A stretch of 64,000 nt of DNA. Origin: Nannocystis sp. Lineage in GTDB: Bacteria > Myxococcota_A > Polyangia > Nannocystales > Nannocystaceae. The stretch covers positions 124,001 through 188,000 of the forward strand of contig NZ_JADJNN010000042.1 of NCBI RefSeq assembly GCF_016714285.1, given 5' to 3'. Of this stretch, positions 26,022 to 33,894 are shown piece by piece; within the stretch, counting starts at the first letter, position 1, and each line of letters starts with the position of its first letter. The notes beneath the pieces were generated by a model that searched no databases, had not been told where the DNA came from, and saw nothing but the letters and a program-made list of their open reading frames with translations. The position numbers were made by a program, and so were the translations under genes.

Positions 26022-26612
26022 TCAGGGCTTGCGTACGATATCGACGCGCGGATCTGTGACCGCGGCGGTTGAAAGCTCAGGGTCGCTGACCGGCAACGCG
26101 AAGATCAGCGAATAGTTGAAGAAGGGCCTCGGCTTGCCGCCCAGGGCCTGCCAGAATTCGCCCGGGCTACCGAGTCGTCCGCCCTCGAGCGCACGGACAT
26201 GTATCAGGTAATTGCGGCGCGCAAATTCGCCGACCACCGCCATCGGCGGCAAGATTCGGTATCGCAGCAGGACCCGCATCGCCTCGCCGAGCAGGCGAAA
26301 CTCGTCGTCCTCGGGCGCGGGCACGCCGTCGCGCGCCCAGGCTGTCACGATGTAATGACACGCGATGCGGAAGGGGTCCGGGGCCCGCAGGAATTCCCCC
26401 TGTCCCTGGGGCTCCCATCCCCCGCCGCTCTGCCGCAGGTCCGCATTGCTGACGATGTCGTAGAGGAACAAATTAAGCGCCGGGAGGGCCACCGAGGCCG
26501 GCGGGAAGTCGTCTCCCGGGGTAGCGAACGATATCCCGATCTGCGCCCGGATGTCCTCCGGAAGCTCTGCGCGCAATAGTGCGGTCAATCCACGGTGGAG
26601 GTCCTGCAGCAT
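26022..26612 (-). CDS. DUF4255/Pvc16-family tail terminator (Afp16-like)
   Basis: A 196-residue protein and the first gene of the eCIS operon. Family signatures are LHRGLTALLRAEL at the N-terminus, PALNLFLYDIVSNADLRQS, then the domain-typical YIVTAWARDGVPAPEDDEFRLLGEAMRVLLRYRILP, followed by EFWQALGGKPRPFFNYSLIFALP. DUF4255 proteins are the Afp16 cap that ends tube growth. The ATG at the complement of 26610-26612 is favoured over an upstream ATG at 26702, which would add ~30 unrelated residues. Placing the terminator gene first is common in eCIS loci. Confidence 0.9.
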   Translation of the reverse strand: MLQDLHRGLTALLRAELPEDIRAQIGISFATPGDDFPPASVALPALNLFLYDIVSNADLRQSGGGWEPQGQGEFLRAPDPFRIACHYIVTAWARDGVPAPEDDEFRLLGEAMRVLLRYRILPPMAVVGEFARRNYLIHVRALEGGRLGSPGEFWQALGGKPRPFFNYSLIFALPVSDPELSTAAVTDPRVDIVRKP

Positions 26613-26896
26613 CAGGGACGGCGGAGGCTTCCATGGTTGCGATGATAGTGTCAATGGAATTTGATCGCGCGGAGGATATGCGCGTAGTCGCCAGTGGCAC
26701 AATTGCGGCCATCACCTGGCCTCCTCTGGCGGCTCCTCAGTTGGCTGCCCCGCCGCTCCGGCGCGAGGTCGAGCCAGCGTGCCGGTGCCTGTACAAGCAG
26801 CCACACGCTCATGCCGAGGTCGACCACGGGCGCCATGTTGCGGCCCAGCCGTCGCCGCGTCTCGTGTACGATGCCGGCTCACGGGAGCGCGCAGAG
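26613..26896. other. Divergent intergenic region carrying the eCIS operon promoter(s)
   Basis: This 284-bp gap separates the first eCIS gene (minus) from the VCBS lipoprotein gene (plus), so promoters for both must lie here. It is less GC-rich than its surroundings, especially around 26635-26700. I saw no clean sigma-54 (-24/-12) element, operator palindrome or terminator, and no credible small gene. A TGGCAC-AAT-TGC word near 26694 has the wrong spacing for a sigma-54 promoter. Confidence 0.5.
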
Positions 26897-28597
26897 ATGT
26901 CCGACAACACGAGCGACTCGATGAGGTGCTGGACGAGGTACTGGTTGGCGGCGCTGCTCGTCCCGGTGGCGGGCGGCTGCGGCGATGACGGTGGTGCGAG
27001 CGCGTCGGCGGGCAGCACCGCGATCACGACGGTCAGCCCCGACACCGGCACCGACCCGACGGTGCCCACGACCAGCGCGGCGTCGGGCTCGGACTCGAGC
27101 ACCGGGGCGATCAGCGGCACCGCGGCGGACTCGTCGGGCGGCGATTCGGGCGGCCTCAAGTTCGACCTCCCGCCGGGTCAGGACCTCGGCACGCAGGGGC
27201 CGACCTGCAAGGTCGTCGACGACATGGACGCGGTCGGAGATTGCACCGACAAGGCCCCGCCGGACGCCTTCGAGCCGGAGCCGCAGTGGAGCTTCATGGG
27301 CCCGCCGGGCTTCGAGAACTGCATCGTGATGCCGCTGGTGGCCAACTTCACCGACGACAACGACGATGGTGAGATCGATCTGTGCGATGTCCCCGACGTG
27401 GTGGTGGTGGCGGGCCCCGATCAGGGCTCGGACACCCCGCCCTCGCGCCTGTATCTGCTCGACGGCCTGACCGGCGTGGAGCACGGCTACGCGGCGGAGC
27501 TCGTGCAGTTCGGCGGGACGCCGGCGCTCGGGGACATCGACGCCGACGGGCTGCCGGAGATCGTGGCGCTCTCGGCCGACGCGCACCTGGTCGCGTTCGA
27601 GCACGACCTCACGCTCAAGTGGAAGAGCGCGGCGACGGTGCCCGGGGCCCAGTCGAGCGCGGTCGGGCTGGCCGACGTCGACCAGGACGGCGACGTCGAG
27701 ATCTTCGTCAGCAACCAGCTCTTCGATCACATGGGCGCCGAGCTGTGGGCGAAGGGTCCGGCGTCGATCTACTCGGCGACGATGGCCGCGGACATCGACG
27801 GCGTGCCGGGGCTCGAGATCCTCAACGGCGACGCCGTGTTTCACGCCGACGGCAGCGACTACTTCAACCTCGGCGGCGGCGGCAGTTGGGTCCACGCGCA
27901 GGTCGCCAACCTCGACGACGACGCCGAGCCGGAGCTGCTGCTCGCGTACAGCGACCGCATCGCGCTGCACGAGCACGACGGCGCGCCGGTGTGGTCGTTC
28001 GCGCCGGGCGGCCAGGGCGACCTCGACCGCCCGATCAACATCCACGACTTCGACGGCGACACCAAGGCCGAGTTCGGGGTCAGCGCGCCGGGCTCCTACG
28101 GCGTCTACGAGGCCGACAAGACGCCGCTGTGGGAGGCGATGATCCTCGACCCGAGCGGCCAGGCCGGCGGCACCGCCTTCGACTTCATCGGCGGCGGCAA
28201 GGCCCAGGCGGTCTACGCCGACGAGTACAACGTGTGGGTGTTCGACGACGTCGGCACGCCGCTGATGAACACGCCCCATTTGTCGGGCACGATCATCGAA
28301 TATCCGGTCATCGCGGACATCGATAACGACGGATCTTCGGAGATCCTGGTCGTCTCCAATACGGTGCTGCACGGCGGCATGGTGCCCTTCACCGTGCAGG
28401 CGGTCCGCGATATCGAGGACCGCTGGGTCCAGGGGCGCCGGATCTGGAATCAGCACACTTATCACGTGACCAACGTCCGCGAGGACGGCACCATCCCGCA
28501 GGTCGAGCCCAAGCACTGGGAGCTGCTGAACACTTTTCGCACGCAGGCGCAGATCTCGGGGAGCGGCGGGGTGTGCCAGCCGCCCCCGCCGGGCTGA
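26897..28597 (+). CDS. FG-GAP/VCBS-repeat lipoprotein (beta-propeller)
   Basis: A 566-residue protein. From the ATG at 26897 or 26921 the signal peptide is RCWTRYWLAALLVPVAGGC, with lipobox AGGC. A ~70-residue Thr/Ser/Gly linker follows, then at least six FG-GAP/VCBS-type repeats with calcium-loop patterns such as NFTDDNDDGEIDLCDVPDVV, DIDADGLPEIVAL, DVDQDGDVEIFVS and DIDNDGSSEILVV. The domain should fold as a seven-bladed, calcium-binding propeller on the cell surface. The C-terminal ~60 residues (RRIWNQHTYHVTNVREDGTIP) match the conserved end of large myxobacterial VCBS proteins. Ligand unknown. Confidence 0.85.
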   Translation: MSDNTSDSMRCWTRYWLAALLVPVAGGCGDDGGASASAGSTAITTVSPDTGTDPTVPTTSAASGSDSSTGAISGTAADSSGGDSGGLKFDLPPGQDLGTQGPTCKVVDDMDAVGDCTDKAPPDAFEPEPQWSFMGPPGFENCIVMPLVANFTDDNDDGEIDLCDVPDVVVVAGPDQGSDTPPSRLYLLDGLTGVEHGYAAELVQFGGTPALGDIDADGLPEIVALSADAHLVAFEHDLTLKWKSAATVPGAQSSAVGLADVDQDGDVEIFVSNQLFDHMGAELWAKGPASIYSATMAADIDGVPGLEILNGDAVFHADGSDYFNLGGGGSWVHAQVANLDDDAEPELLLAYSDRIALHEHDGAPVWSFAPGGQGDLDRPINIHDFDGDTKAEFGVSAPGSYGVYEADKTPLWEAMILDPSGQAGGTAFDFIGGGKAQAVYADEYNVWVFDDVGTPLMNTPHLSGTIIEYPVIADIDNDGSSEILVVSNTVLHGGMVPFTVQAVRDIEDRWVQGRRIWNQHTYHVTNVREDGTIPQVEPKHWELLNTFRTQAQISGSGGVCQPPPPG

Positions 28598-28617
28598 GCC
28601 TGGCGGCGCGGGGCACG

Positions 28618-29034
28618 ATGGACCCGGAGACGACGATGGCGCCGGCGCGCAGACCCTCGACGCTCGGCTTCTACATCGGCGCGGGTGGGCACGCGCTGGC
28701 GTGGGGCGTCTATTTCCTGCTCGGGGTCGCCGACGACCCGGTCGTGCCGGGCTGGGCCGCGCTGGTCCTCGCCTTCGGTGGTCGTGAGGCCATCCTCGCC
28801 GTGTTCTCGCTGGCGTCGATGCTGCCGCTCTACGGCGAGGTGCAGGAGCTCATGGAATGCGGGTGGCCCCGGCTGGCGCGCGCGCTCGGCCTGCTGTTCG
28901 CCGCGGTCGCGCTGGCGCTGGCGTGGCGCTGGTATGGCCAGGGGCGCACATTGTTGCTCGTATTCGCGGTACTCCTGAGCCTGCCGGGGCTGCTGGGACC
29001 GGCCCTGCCCCGCGATCGGGCGCCAGGTCGCTGA
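28618..29034 (+). CDS. Four-helix membrane protein, unknown function
   Basis: A 138-residue integral membrane protein. The ATG at 28618 is preferred to one at 28573 because the upstream codons overlap the previous gene. Hydrophobic segments at residues ~18-34, ~42-65, ~83-101 and ~106-124 (GLLFAAVALALAWRW; LLLVFAVLLSLPGLLG) suggest four membrane helices. No family was recognised. Its last codons coincide with one copy of a 42-bp direct repeat (28999-29040) also found just before the malic enzyme gene. Confidence 0.7.
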   Translation: MDPETTMAPARRPSTLGFYIGAGGHALAWGVYFLLGVADDPVVPGWAALVLAFGGREAILAVFSLASMLPLYGEVQELMECGWPRLARALGLLFAAVALALAWRWYGQGRTLLLVFAVLLSLPGLLGPALPRDRAPGR

Positions 29035-29040
29035 TCGGTT
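28999..29040 (+). repeat. 42-bp direct repeat, copy A
   Basis: Matches 33850-33891 at 40 of 42 positions; similarity continues about 15 bp further (ending CGCGATG here and GGCGATG there). Copy A encodes the end of the membrane protein above and lies ~60 bp before the beta-helix gene. The core includes CGCGATCGGGCGCC and CGCTGATCGGTT. Confidence 0.85.
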
Positions 29041-29099
29041 GTCATACCCGCGATGCAACTCGGGTATGCCCGGGCCTCGCTGCGTGTTAGCGTCGCCAC

Positions 29100-30680
29100 A
29101 TGGTGCGAACCAGCGCAGCGCTCCTCACCACGACCTTCCTGGCGCTCGCCAGCTCCCACGCCCGCGCCGGCGAGGTCCCGGTCGCCGACGTGCCCGGTTT
29201 GCTCGCCGCGATCCAGGCCGCCAAGCCCGGCGACGTCATCGTGCTCGCACCCGGCACCTACGAGGTCCACCAGAGCAAGATCGCCTGCGAGGCCGCCGGC
29301 ACCGCCGACGCGCCGATCGTCGTCCGCGCCGCCGAGCTCGGCACCGTTCATATCAAGTTCGACGCCGTCGAGGGATTCCACGTGCGCGGGCCCTTCTGGG
29401 AGTTCGCCAACCTCGACATCGAGGGTATCTGCGCCGCCGACAGCGACTGCGAGCACGCCTTCCACGTCACCGGCGCAGCCGAATCCACCTGGCTGCACCA
29501 CAACCGCCTGCACGGCTTCAACGCCATGGTCAAGGGCAACGGCGAGCCGATCGGGCCCAACAGCGCGTTCGTGTGGCCCGACGACGTCGTCATCGAATAC
29601 AACGAGCTCTGGAACCCCGCTCCCCGCGACACCGCCAATCCCGTGACCCCGCTCGACATCGTCGGCGGCCAGCGCTGGGTCCTGCGCGGCAACTTCATCC
29701 ACGATCACGCGAAGGGCGGGGGCGACAACATCAGCTACGCGGCATTCCTCAAGGGCCACAGCAAAGACGGCATCATCGAGCGCAACCTCGTCGTCTGCGA
29801 ATTGCTGCACACCGGGCAGATCCGCCTCGGCCTCTCCCTCGGCGGCGGCGGCACCAGCCCCGACTCCATCTGTGAGGACGGCTCCTGCAAGCCCGAGCAC
29901 GAGCGCGGCACCCTGCGCAACAACCTCATCGTCCACTGCCCGGCCGACGTCGGCATCTACATCAACGCCGGCGCCGACAGCAAGATCGTCCACAACACCC
30001 TGTTCGACAGCGCCGGCGTCGACATGCGCTTCCCGCAGACCACCGGCCTGGTCGCCAACAACATCATGGACGGTAAGATCCGCGATCGCGACGGCGCGGT
30101 CACGGCGCGGATGAACAACCTCGAGCAGGCCAACCTCGCTGCCTGGTTCGCCGACCCCGGCGCGTTCGACTTCACCCTCGTCGACGGCGCAACCCTGATC
30201 GACCTCGCCAGCCCGCTCCCCGAGGTCACCGATGACTATTGCGGCAACCTCCGTGACGACGGCAAACCCGACATCGGCGCCATCGAATACGACGGTGACG
30301 GCTGTGTCGGCGGACAGCCCGTCGAACCCGGCGACCCCACAGGCGGCGACACCGATACGACCACGGGTGATACCACCAATAGTACCACCGACACCAACCC
30401 GACCAGCGAACCTCCCGCCACCACCACCGCCGCTACCGACACCCTCCCCACCTCCGGCGACCCCGATACCGACACCGCCCTCACGATCACGGACGACTTC
30501 ACGGCCAGCCACACCGGCAGCTCGACCCCCGACAGCACAGGCGATACTGCAAGCAACACCGACGGCGCAGACCCCGGTGCAAGCGGCTGCAGCTGCCGCA
30601 GCGGCGCCCCCACACCCCCCTGGCTGCTCGCCCTGTGCCTCCTGGCCCTGCCGCGTCGCGGCCGCAAACTGCACGGATAA
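29100..30680 (+). CDS. Secreted right-handed beta-helix protein with MYXO-CTERM tail
   Basis: A 526-residue exported protein. The signal peptide is at residues 1-23 (ALLTTTFLALASSHARA). The parallel beta-helix starts with LLAAIQAAKPGDVIVLAPGTYEV, a hallmark of PL6/pectate-lyase-like repeats. Coils follow with stacked Asn-rich rungs (NRLHGFN, NELWNPA, NFIHDHAKGG, NNLIVHC, HNTLFDS). Likely a polysaccharide lyase or binder, but catalytic residues were not identified. A ~120-residue Asp/Thr-rich spacer precedes the end: CSCRSGAPTPP, hydrophobic WLLALCLLALP and RRGRK, the MYXO-CTERM arrangement. Confidence 0.85.
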   Translation: MVRTSAALLTTTFLALASSHARAGEVPVADVPGLLAAIQAAKPGDVIVLAPGTYEVHQSKIACEAAGTADAPIVVRAAELGTVHIKFDAVEGFHVRGPFWEFANLDIEGICAADSDCEHAFHVTGAAESTWLHHNRLHGFNAMVKGNGEPIGPNSAFVWPDDVVIEYNELWNPAPRDTANPVTPLDIVGGQRWVLRGNFIHDHAKGGGDNISYAAFLKGHSKDGIIERNLVVCELLHTGQIRLGLSLGGGGTSPDSICEDGSCKPEHERGTLRNNLIVHCPADVGIYINAGADSKIVHNTLFDSAGVDMRFPQTTGLVANNIMDGKIRDRDGAVTARMNNLEQANLAAWFADPGAFDFTLVDGATLIDLASPLPEVTDDYCGNLRDDGKPDIGAIEYDGDGCVGGQPVEPGDPTGGDTDTTTGDTTNSTTDTNPTSEPPATTTAATDTLPTSGDPDTDTALTITDDFTASHTGSSTPDSTGDTASNTDGADPGASGCSCRSGAPTPPWLLALCLLALPRRGRKLHG

Positions 30681-30842
30681 CGAGCCGCGCGCGCGAGCCT
30701 TCAATCGCGATACGGATCGCGCCCCTGAACCGCGAAAGCAAACTTCGACGACCGCAGCGCAAGGAGTGCCGGCCCGCGGATGTGCAGCTGCCGCGCGGCC
30801 GCGGCATACTTCGTTGGTAGCACCGGCACGATCGATCGATCC

Positions 30843-31298
30843 ATGCGTATCATAGCTCGTATCTCATGCATCGTGCTCGCGCTGCTCGGCTGCAACGCCG
30901 ACAACGGGGACACGCTCGCCGTGGAAGATCTGCCCGCGGAGCAGGCGGCAGCGTTTTGCGAGCTGTTTCTCGTCGTGCAGCCCGGCGCGCTGCGAACTCC
31001 CTTGCTGGAAGGCGGTCGCGCTGCGGACCCCGACCCGCCGCGCCTGGCAGGCTCGTGGCCAGCCAAGGGCGGCAAGCCGGCCAAGGGCGACACGGAGGAG
31101 CAGCCCCACGGTGGAAGTCGGCGCCGTCTACTGCGCGATGCCCGCCGCTGGCTCGCGGCGGGGGCGGGTGAGCGCAAGGGTTTCGTCTTGTCGAGACACG
31201 AGCCCGGTTGTACTATTGAGATCGGCGCTTACCGCTGGTCCGTTCGCAAGCAGACACCATGCAATCCTTCTTTCGCCTTGTATTCGTGCACCGCATGA
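30843..31298 (+). CDS. Small putative lipoprotein, possibly frame-damaged
   Basis: The frame from ATG 30843 gives 151 residues beginning MRIIARISCIVLALLGCNAD, a good signal peptide with lipobox LLGC at residues 14-17. The first ~70 residues look like real protein. The Arg-rich middle (GGSRRRLLRDARRWLAAGAGERK) has weaker coding character, and another frame reads EVGAVYCAMPAAGSR at the same place, so an indel is possible. It overlaps the next gene by 40 bp. No family recognised. Confidence 0.45.
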   Translation: MRIIARISCIVLALLGCNADNGDTLAVEDLPAEQAAAFCELFLVVQPGALRTPLLEGGRAADPDPPRLAGSWPAKGGKPAKGDTEEQPHGGSRRRLLRDARRWLAAGAGERKGFVLSRHEPGCTIEIGAYRWSVRKQTPCNPSFALYSCTA

Positions 31299-31591
31299 CC
31301 TTCGTGGCCCTCATCGTTGGCGGCTGCGTGACGGGAGGCAACAGCGTCGAGGGCAACGGTGGAAACGCCAAGCTGGAGATTCCGGTCAACGTCTACTTCA
31401 ACGGCGGAGGAGGCAACCAGGGAACCGGAGCGGGAGCGCCAATGCAGCCGGTTGTAGGCTGTGGTTGTTGGGGACCGGCGCAGCCCGGCAGCTACAAGGA
31501 TGGCCGATGCGCATCTGGCTATTCGTCGCCGGTCGCTTGCCAGGGATTCTGCCCAATGTGGGGCCAGCCATGGGGAATCATGTGTCAGTGA
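31259..31591 (+). CDS. Small lipoprotein with TGGNSV motif (paralogue 1)
   Basis: A 110-residue lipoprotein. The signal sequence ends TFVALIVGGC. Mature sequence begins VTGGNSVEGNGGNAKLEIPVNVYFNGGGG, then a Cys-rich end with eight Cys in the last ~45 residues (GCGCW ... CASG ... CQGFCPMW). The next gene repeats the CxTGGNSVxGxGGNA start. The region 31.25-31.83 kb is noticeably less GC-rich than its neighbours, which may indicate transfer. Function unknown. Confidence 0.7.
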   Translation: MQSFFRLVFVHRMTFVALIVGGCVTGGNSVEGNGGNAKLEIPVNVYFNGGGGNQGTGAGAPMQPVVGCGCWGPAQPGSYKDGRCASGYSSPVACQGFCPMWGQPWGIMCQ

Positions 31592-31604
31592 CAATAGGAA
31601 AACT

Positions 31605-31829
31605 ATGAAGGTCGAATTCGCAGTGAGTGTATTGGTCCTAGTACTGGCATCCTGTGCAACAGGAGGCAATAGTGTGAATGGCCGGGGGGGAAACGCCGAG
31701 GTGAATGTGAAAGTTAGCCCCAATGTCGATCTCAGTAAGGAAAAGACCGAGGTCCACGAGGCCCCCGAGGCCAACGCGGCCCCCAAGGAAACCAACGACA
31801 CGACCGACGGGACCTCCGACAAGGAGTGA
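31605..31829 (+). CDS. Small lipoprotein with TGGNSV motif (paralogue 2)
   Basis: A 74-residue lipoprotein beginning MKVEFAVSVLVLVLASC (lipobox LASC) with AGGAAA just before the ATG. After the Cys it reads ATGGNSVNGRGGNAEVNVKV, aligning with the start of the previous gene's mature protein, then a charged Lys/Glu/Ala/Pro/Asn tail. The 13-bp gap suggests one transcript. It lacks the Cys-rich half, so it may be an antagonist, partner or degenerate copy. Function unknown. Confidence 0.7.
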   Translation: MKVEFAVSVLVLVLASCATGGNSVNGRGGNAEVNVKVSPNVDLSKEKTEVHEAPEANAAPKETNDTTDGTSDKE

Positions 31830-31973
31830 GGGTACGAGGAGGGTCGCCGGGTTCCCGGAAGCACGGGACGGGTGAGACCAGCATCACGGCATAAGTCGCT
31901 CGCGTCGGACGATCGCGGCGCCGCCGCCCGGCGCCGTCGTTCGCGCTGGGCAGCGTGCATCGTCAGGACGCGC

Positions 31974-33221
31974 TCACAGATGAAACAGCGTGTAGTTCCC
32001 GCTGGGGTTCATGATGTGGCCTCCCCCTGCCGGGCACACACCGGGGCCATTGCCCCCGAAGTGCAGGCCCTCACACTTGTTGCAATAGCGCCAGTTGCTC
32101 TGACCGTTGGCGGTGCTGTCCTCGTGCGCGAGGGTGTAGTTCCCGCTGCCCGCGGCAGTATGCCCGCCGCCGGCCGGGCATACGCCGGGGGTATTGCCTC
32201 CGAAGTGCAGGCCCTCGCACTTGCTGCAATAGCGCCAGTTGTTCTGTCCGGGCACGACCGATGTGTTATGGGCCAACGCGTAGTTACCACTGCCCGTCGT
32301 GATGTGTCCGCCGCCGGCCGGGCACCGCCCCGGAGTATTGCCTCCGAAGTGCAGGCCCTCGCACTTGCTGCACCACCGCCAGTTCGGCTGGCGCCAGACG
32401 GCACCGTAGATCGCCTGGATCCCGCTGATGTCGTCGCTCTCGAGGTTACGGTGGGCGCCGCCGTAGTAGGCGTACATCAGCGCGCCGTTGATCGATGAAT
32501 GCGCCAGGCCGAGCGCGTGCCCGATCTCGTGGGCCGCGACGGTGGTCAGGTCGAAGCCGGTGGGCGGCGTGTTCACGCTCCAAGTCTCGGCCTCGTCGAA
32601 GTGGATGTCGCCCGGGTACGTACCATTGGGCGGCGGATAGAAGCCGTGGGCCAGCACGCCGCTCGGGCCGTCGAACGGGTAGCCGCAGCCGTGGTCACCG
32701 GGCGCAAAGCGCAGGATCATGTCCGCGGCGCCACCCGCCGCGACCTCGTTAAACGTCAGCGGCGTGACCTCGGCCCACAGCAGGAGCGCCTGGTAAAAGG
32801 CTCGCTTGACCTCGGCCTCAGTCAGGTCGGCGGTGGTGTTAGCGAACGAGTACGTGATGTTGGTCTTGTTCCACTTGCCGCCCTGCAGCGTGAACTCGCC
32901 GAGCGGGCCGCTCGCGCCGCCCGAGTCCGGGAATCCGCAGCGCGGCTGACTGATCTTCGCGAGCGTCTCGTCGCCCAGCGTGCCGGTCTCCGGCAGATGA
33001 TTGAGCCGCTGAAACTTGCGCAGCGCCTGCTCCGTCGAGTCGTCGAAGCCGGCGGTCCGGGCACCCGCGTTGAGATAGCCGAACTTCTGCAGGTATTGCT
33101 GCAGGCGATCGACCTGCACGCCGCTGTCGCCGCGCTTGAGGCCCGTCACCGACGGGACATACGGCTTGGCCAACGTGTGGCTCTTCATCTCGGCCATCGA
33201 TATCGTGCGTAACTTCGCCAT
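31974..33221 (-). CDS. Matrixin-like metalloprotease with cysteine-switch prodomain and three WR[WY]CxKC modules
   Basis: A 415-residue zinc protease. The ATG (complement of 33219-33221) has GGAGG upstream. Residues ~33-95 are a PG_binding_1 domain (LKRGDSGVQVDRLQQYLQKFGYLNAG). Next is the MMP-style cysteine switch PRCGFPD, in which the Cys masks the active zinc. The catalytic domain contains HEIGHALGLAHS with a following ALM Met-turn. The last ~130 residues are three WR[WY]CxKCEGLHFGGN modules separated by Gly-rich loops (CPAGGGH ... SGNYxL). No signal peptide is seen (MAKLRTISMAEMKSHTLAKP). Length and order match eukaryote-like matrixins (M10A) without a hemopexin domain. Confidence 0.88.
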   Translation of the reverse strand: MAKLRTISMAEMKSHTLAKPYVPSVTGLKRGDSGVQVDRLQQYLQKFGYLNAGARTAGFDDSTEQALRKFQRLNHLPETGTLGDETLAKISQPRCGFPDSGGASGPLGEFTLQGGKWNKTNITYSFANTTADLTEAEVKRAFYQALLLWAEVTPLTFNEVAAGGAADMILRFAPGDHGCGYPFDGPSGVLAHGFYPPPNGTYPGDIHFDEAETWSVNTPPTGFDLTTVAAHEIGHALGLAHSSINGALMYAYYGGAHRNLESDDISGIQAIYGAVWRQPNWRWCSKCEGLHFGGNTPGRCPAGGGHITTGSGNYALAHNTSVVPGQNNWRYCSKCEGLHFGGNTPGVCPAGGGHTAAGSGNYTLAHEDSTANGQSNWRYCNKCEGLHFGGNGPGVCPAGGGHIMNPSGNYTLFHL

Positions 33222-33396
33222 CTTCCAAACCTCCCGGCGCCCAGGCGCCACGGCTGGCAGACTAGGCCTGGTGACCGGTGCGCTGCAAGATGCCATGATC
33301 GCGCCAGGCATCCCCCGCTCGTGGATCGGCGCGTAGGGGCGGCGAGCCCCCCCACCGTCGTGCGGCGCGCGGCCGGGCAGCGTCGCCCCCTGGGCT

Positions 33397-33453
33397 GTTG
33401 CGTAGCAATCTCGGCGGCTTCGTGAGCGTCGCCGCGTGGCCGTGCGGATGCAG
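33397..33453 (-). repeat. Degenerate inverted repeat, left arm
   Basis: Read on the minus strand, this copy shares CTGCA-xx-CGCACGGCCACGCG, then CGCTCA-x-GAAG and GATTGCT-x-CG-x-AAC with the plus-strand copy at 33670-33726. Identity is roughly three quarters by eye. It is a possible relic of a dispersed palindromic or REP-like element. Confidence 0.6.
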
Positions 33454-33669
33454 AGGCGGGCGTCATGCCTGCATGCGCACGGCCGGGCACCTACGTCCCG
33501 CGCCAGACCCACGACTGCGACGCGGCGGTGCTCGTGCGGCGGCACCTCCCGGGTTTCCTCGTGCGCCTCGAGGATAGCGGGTAGGGTCCGCTGCCCGAGT
33601 TCGTGAGGGCCAAGCTCGAGGGCTTCAGCGGGTGCGGCGATTATGCGGAGCCCGGAATTATGTGGAGGC

Positions 33670-33726
33670 CTGCACGCGCACGGCCACGCGCGATCGCTCA
33701 AGAAGTCGGTGGGATTGCTTCGGAAC
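33670..33726 (+). repeat. Degenerate inverted repeat, right arm
   Basis: Plus-strand partner of 33397-33453; the arms are separated by 216 bp. The best conserved block is CGCACGGCCACGCG. Confidence 0.6.
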
Positions 33727-33849
33727 GCCGCACCGCTGGTCCCGAGGCCGGCCCACGGGCGGGCCACCCCGGTCCGCCCGTGGGCCACCAGGACGCCTCT
33801 GCGACCCGCCTGGAGGCGTTACGCCCCCGACGAGGCGTGATGGCATACA

Positions 33850-33891
33850 CCGGCCCTGCCCCGCGATCGGGCGCCGGCTCGCTGATCGGTT
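33850..33891 (+). repeat. 42-bp direct repeat, copy B
   Basis: 40/42 match to 28999-29040. It ends three bases before the first candidate ATG (33895) of malic enzyme, so it occupies the expected ribosome-site or leader position. Confidence 0.85.
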
Positions 33892-33894
33892 ACC

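Larger units (their letters stand above)
33222..33894. other. Repeat-bearing intergenic region
   Basis: A 673-bp gap between divergently oriented matrixin and malic enzyme genes. Open frames here are Arg/Pro/Ala-rich shadows. It contains two degenerate inverted copies of a ~57-bp element (33397-33453 and 33670-33726) and copy B of a 42-bp direct repeat next to the malic enzyme start. Promoters for both flanking genes should lie here; none could be pinpointed. Confidence 0.6.

Noticed and set aside
26688..26710. TGGCAC...TGC as a sigma-54 promoter for the eCIS operon or VCBS gene
   Set aside because: The distance between GG and GC is 7 bases, not the required 10, and no enhancer-binding gene is near.
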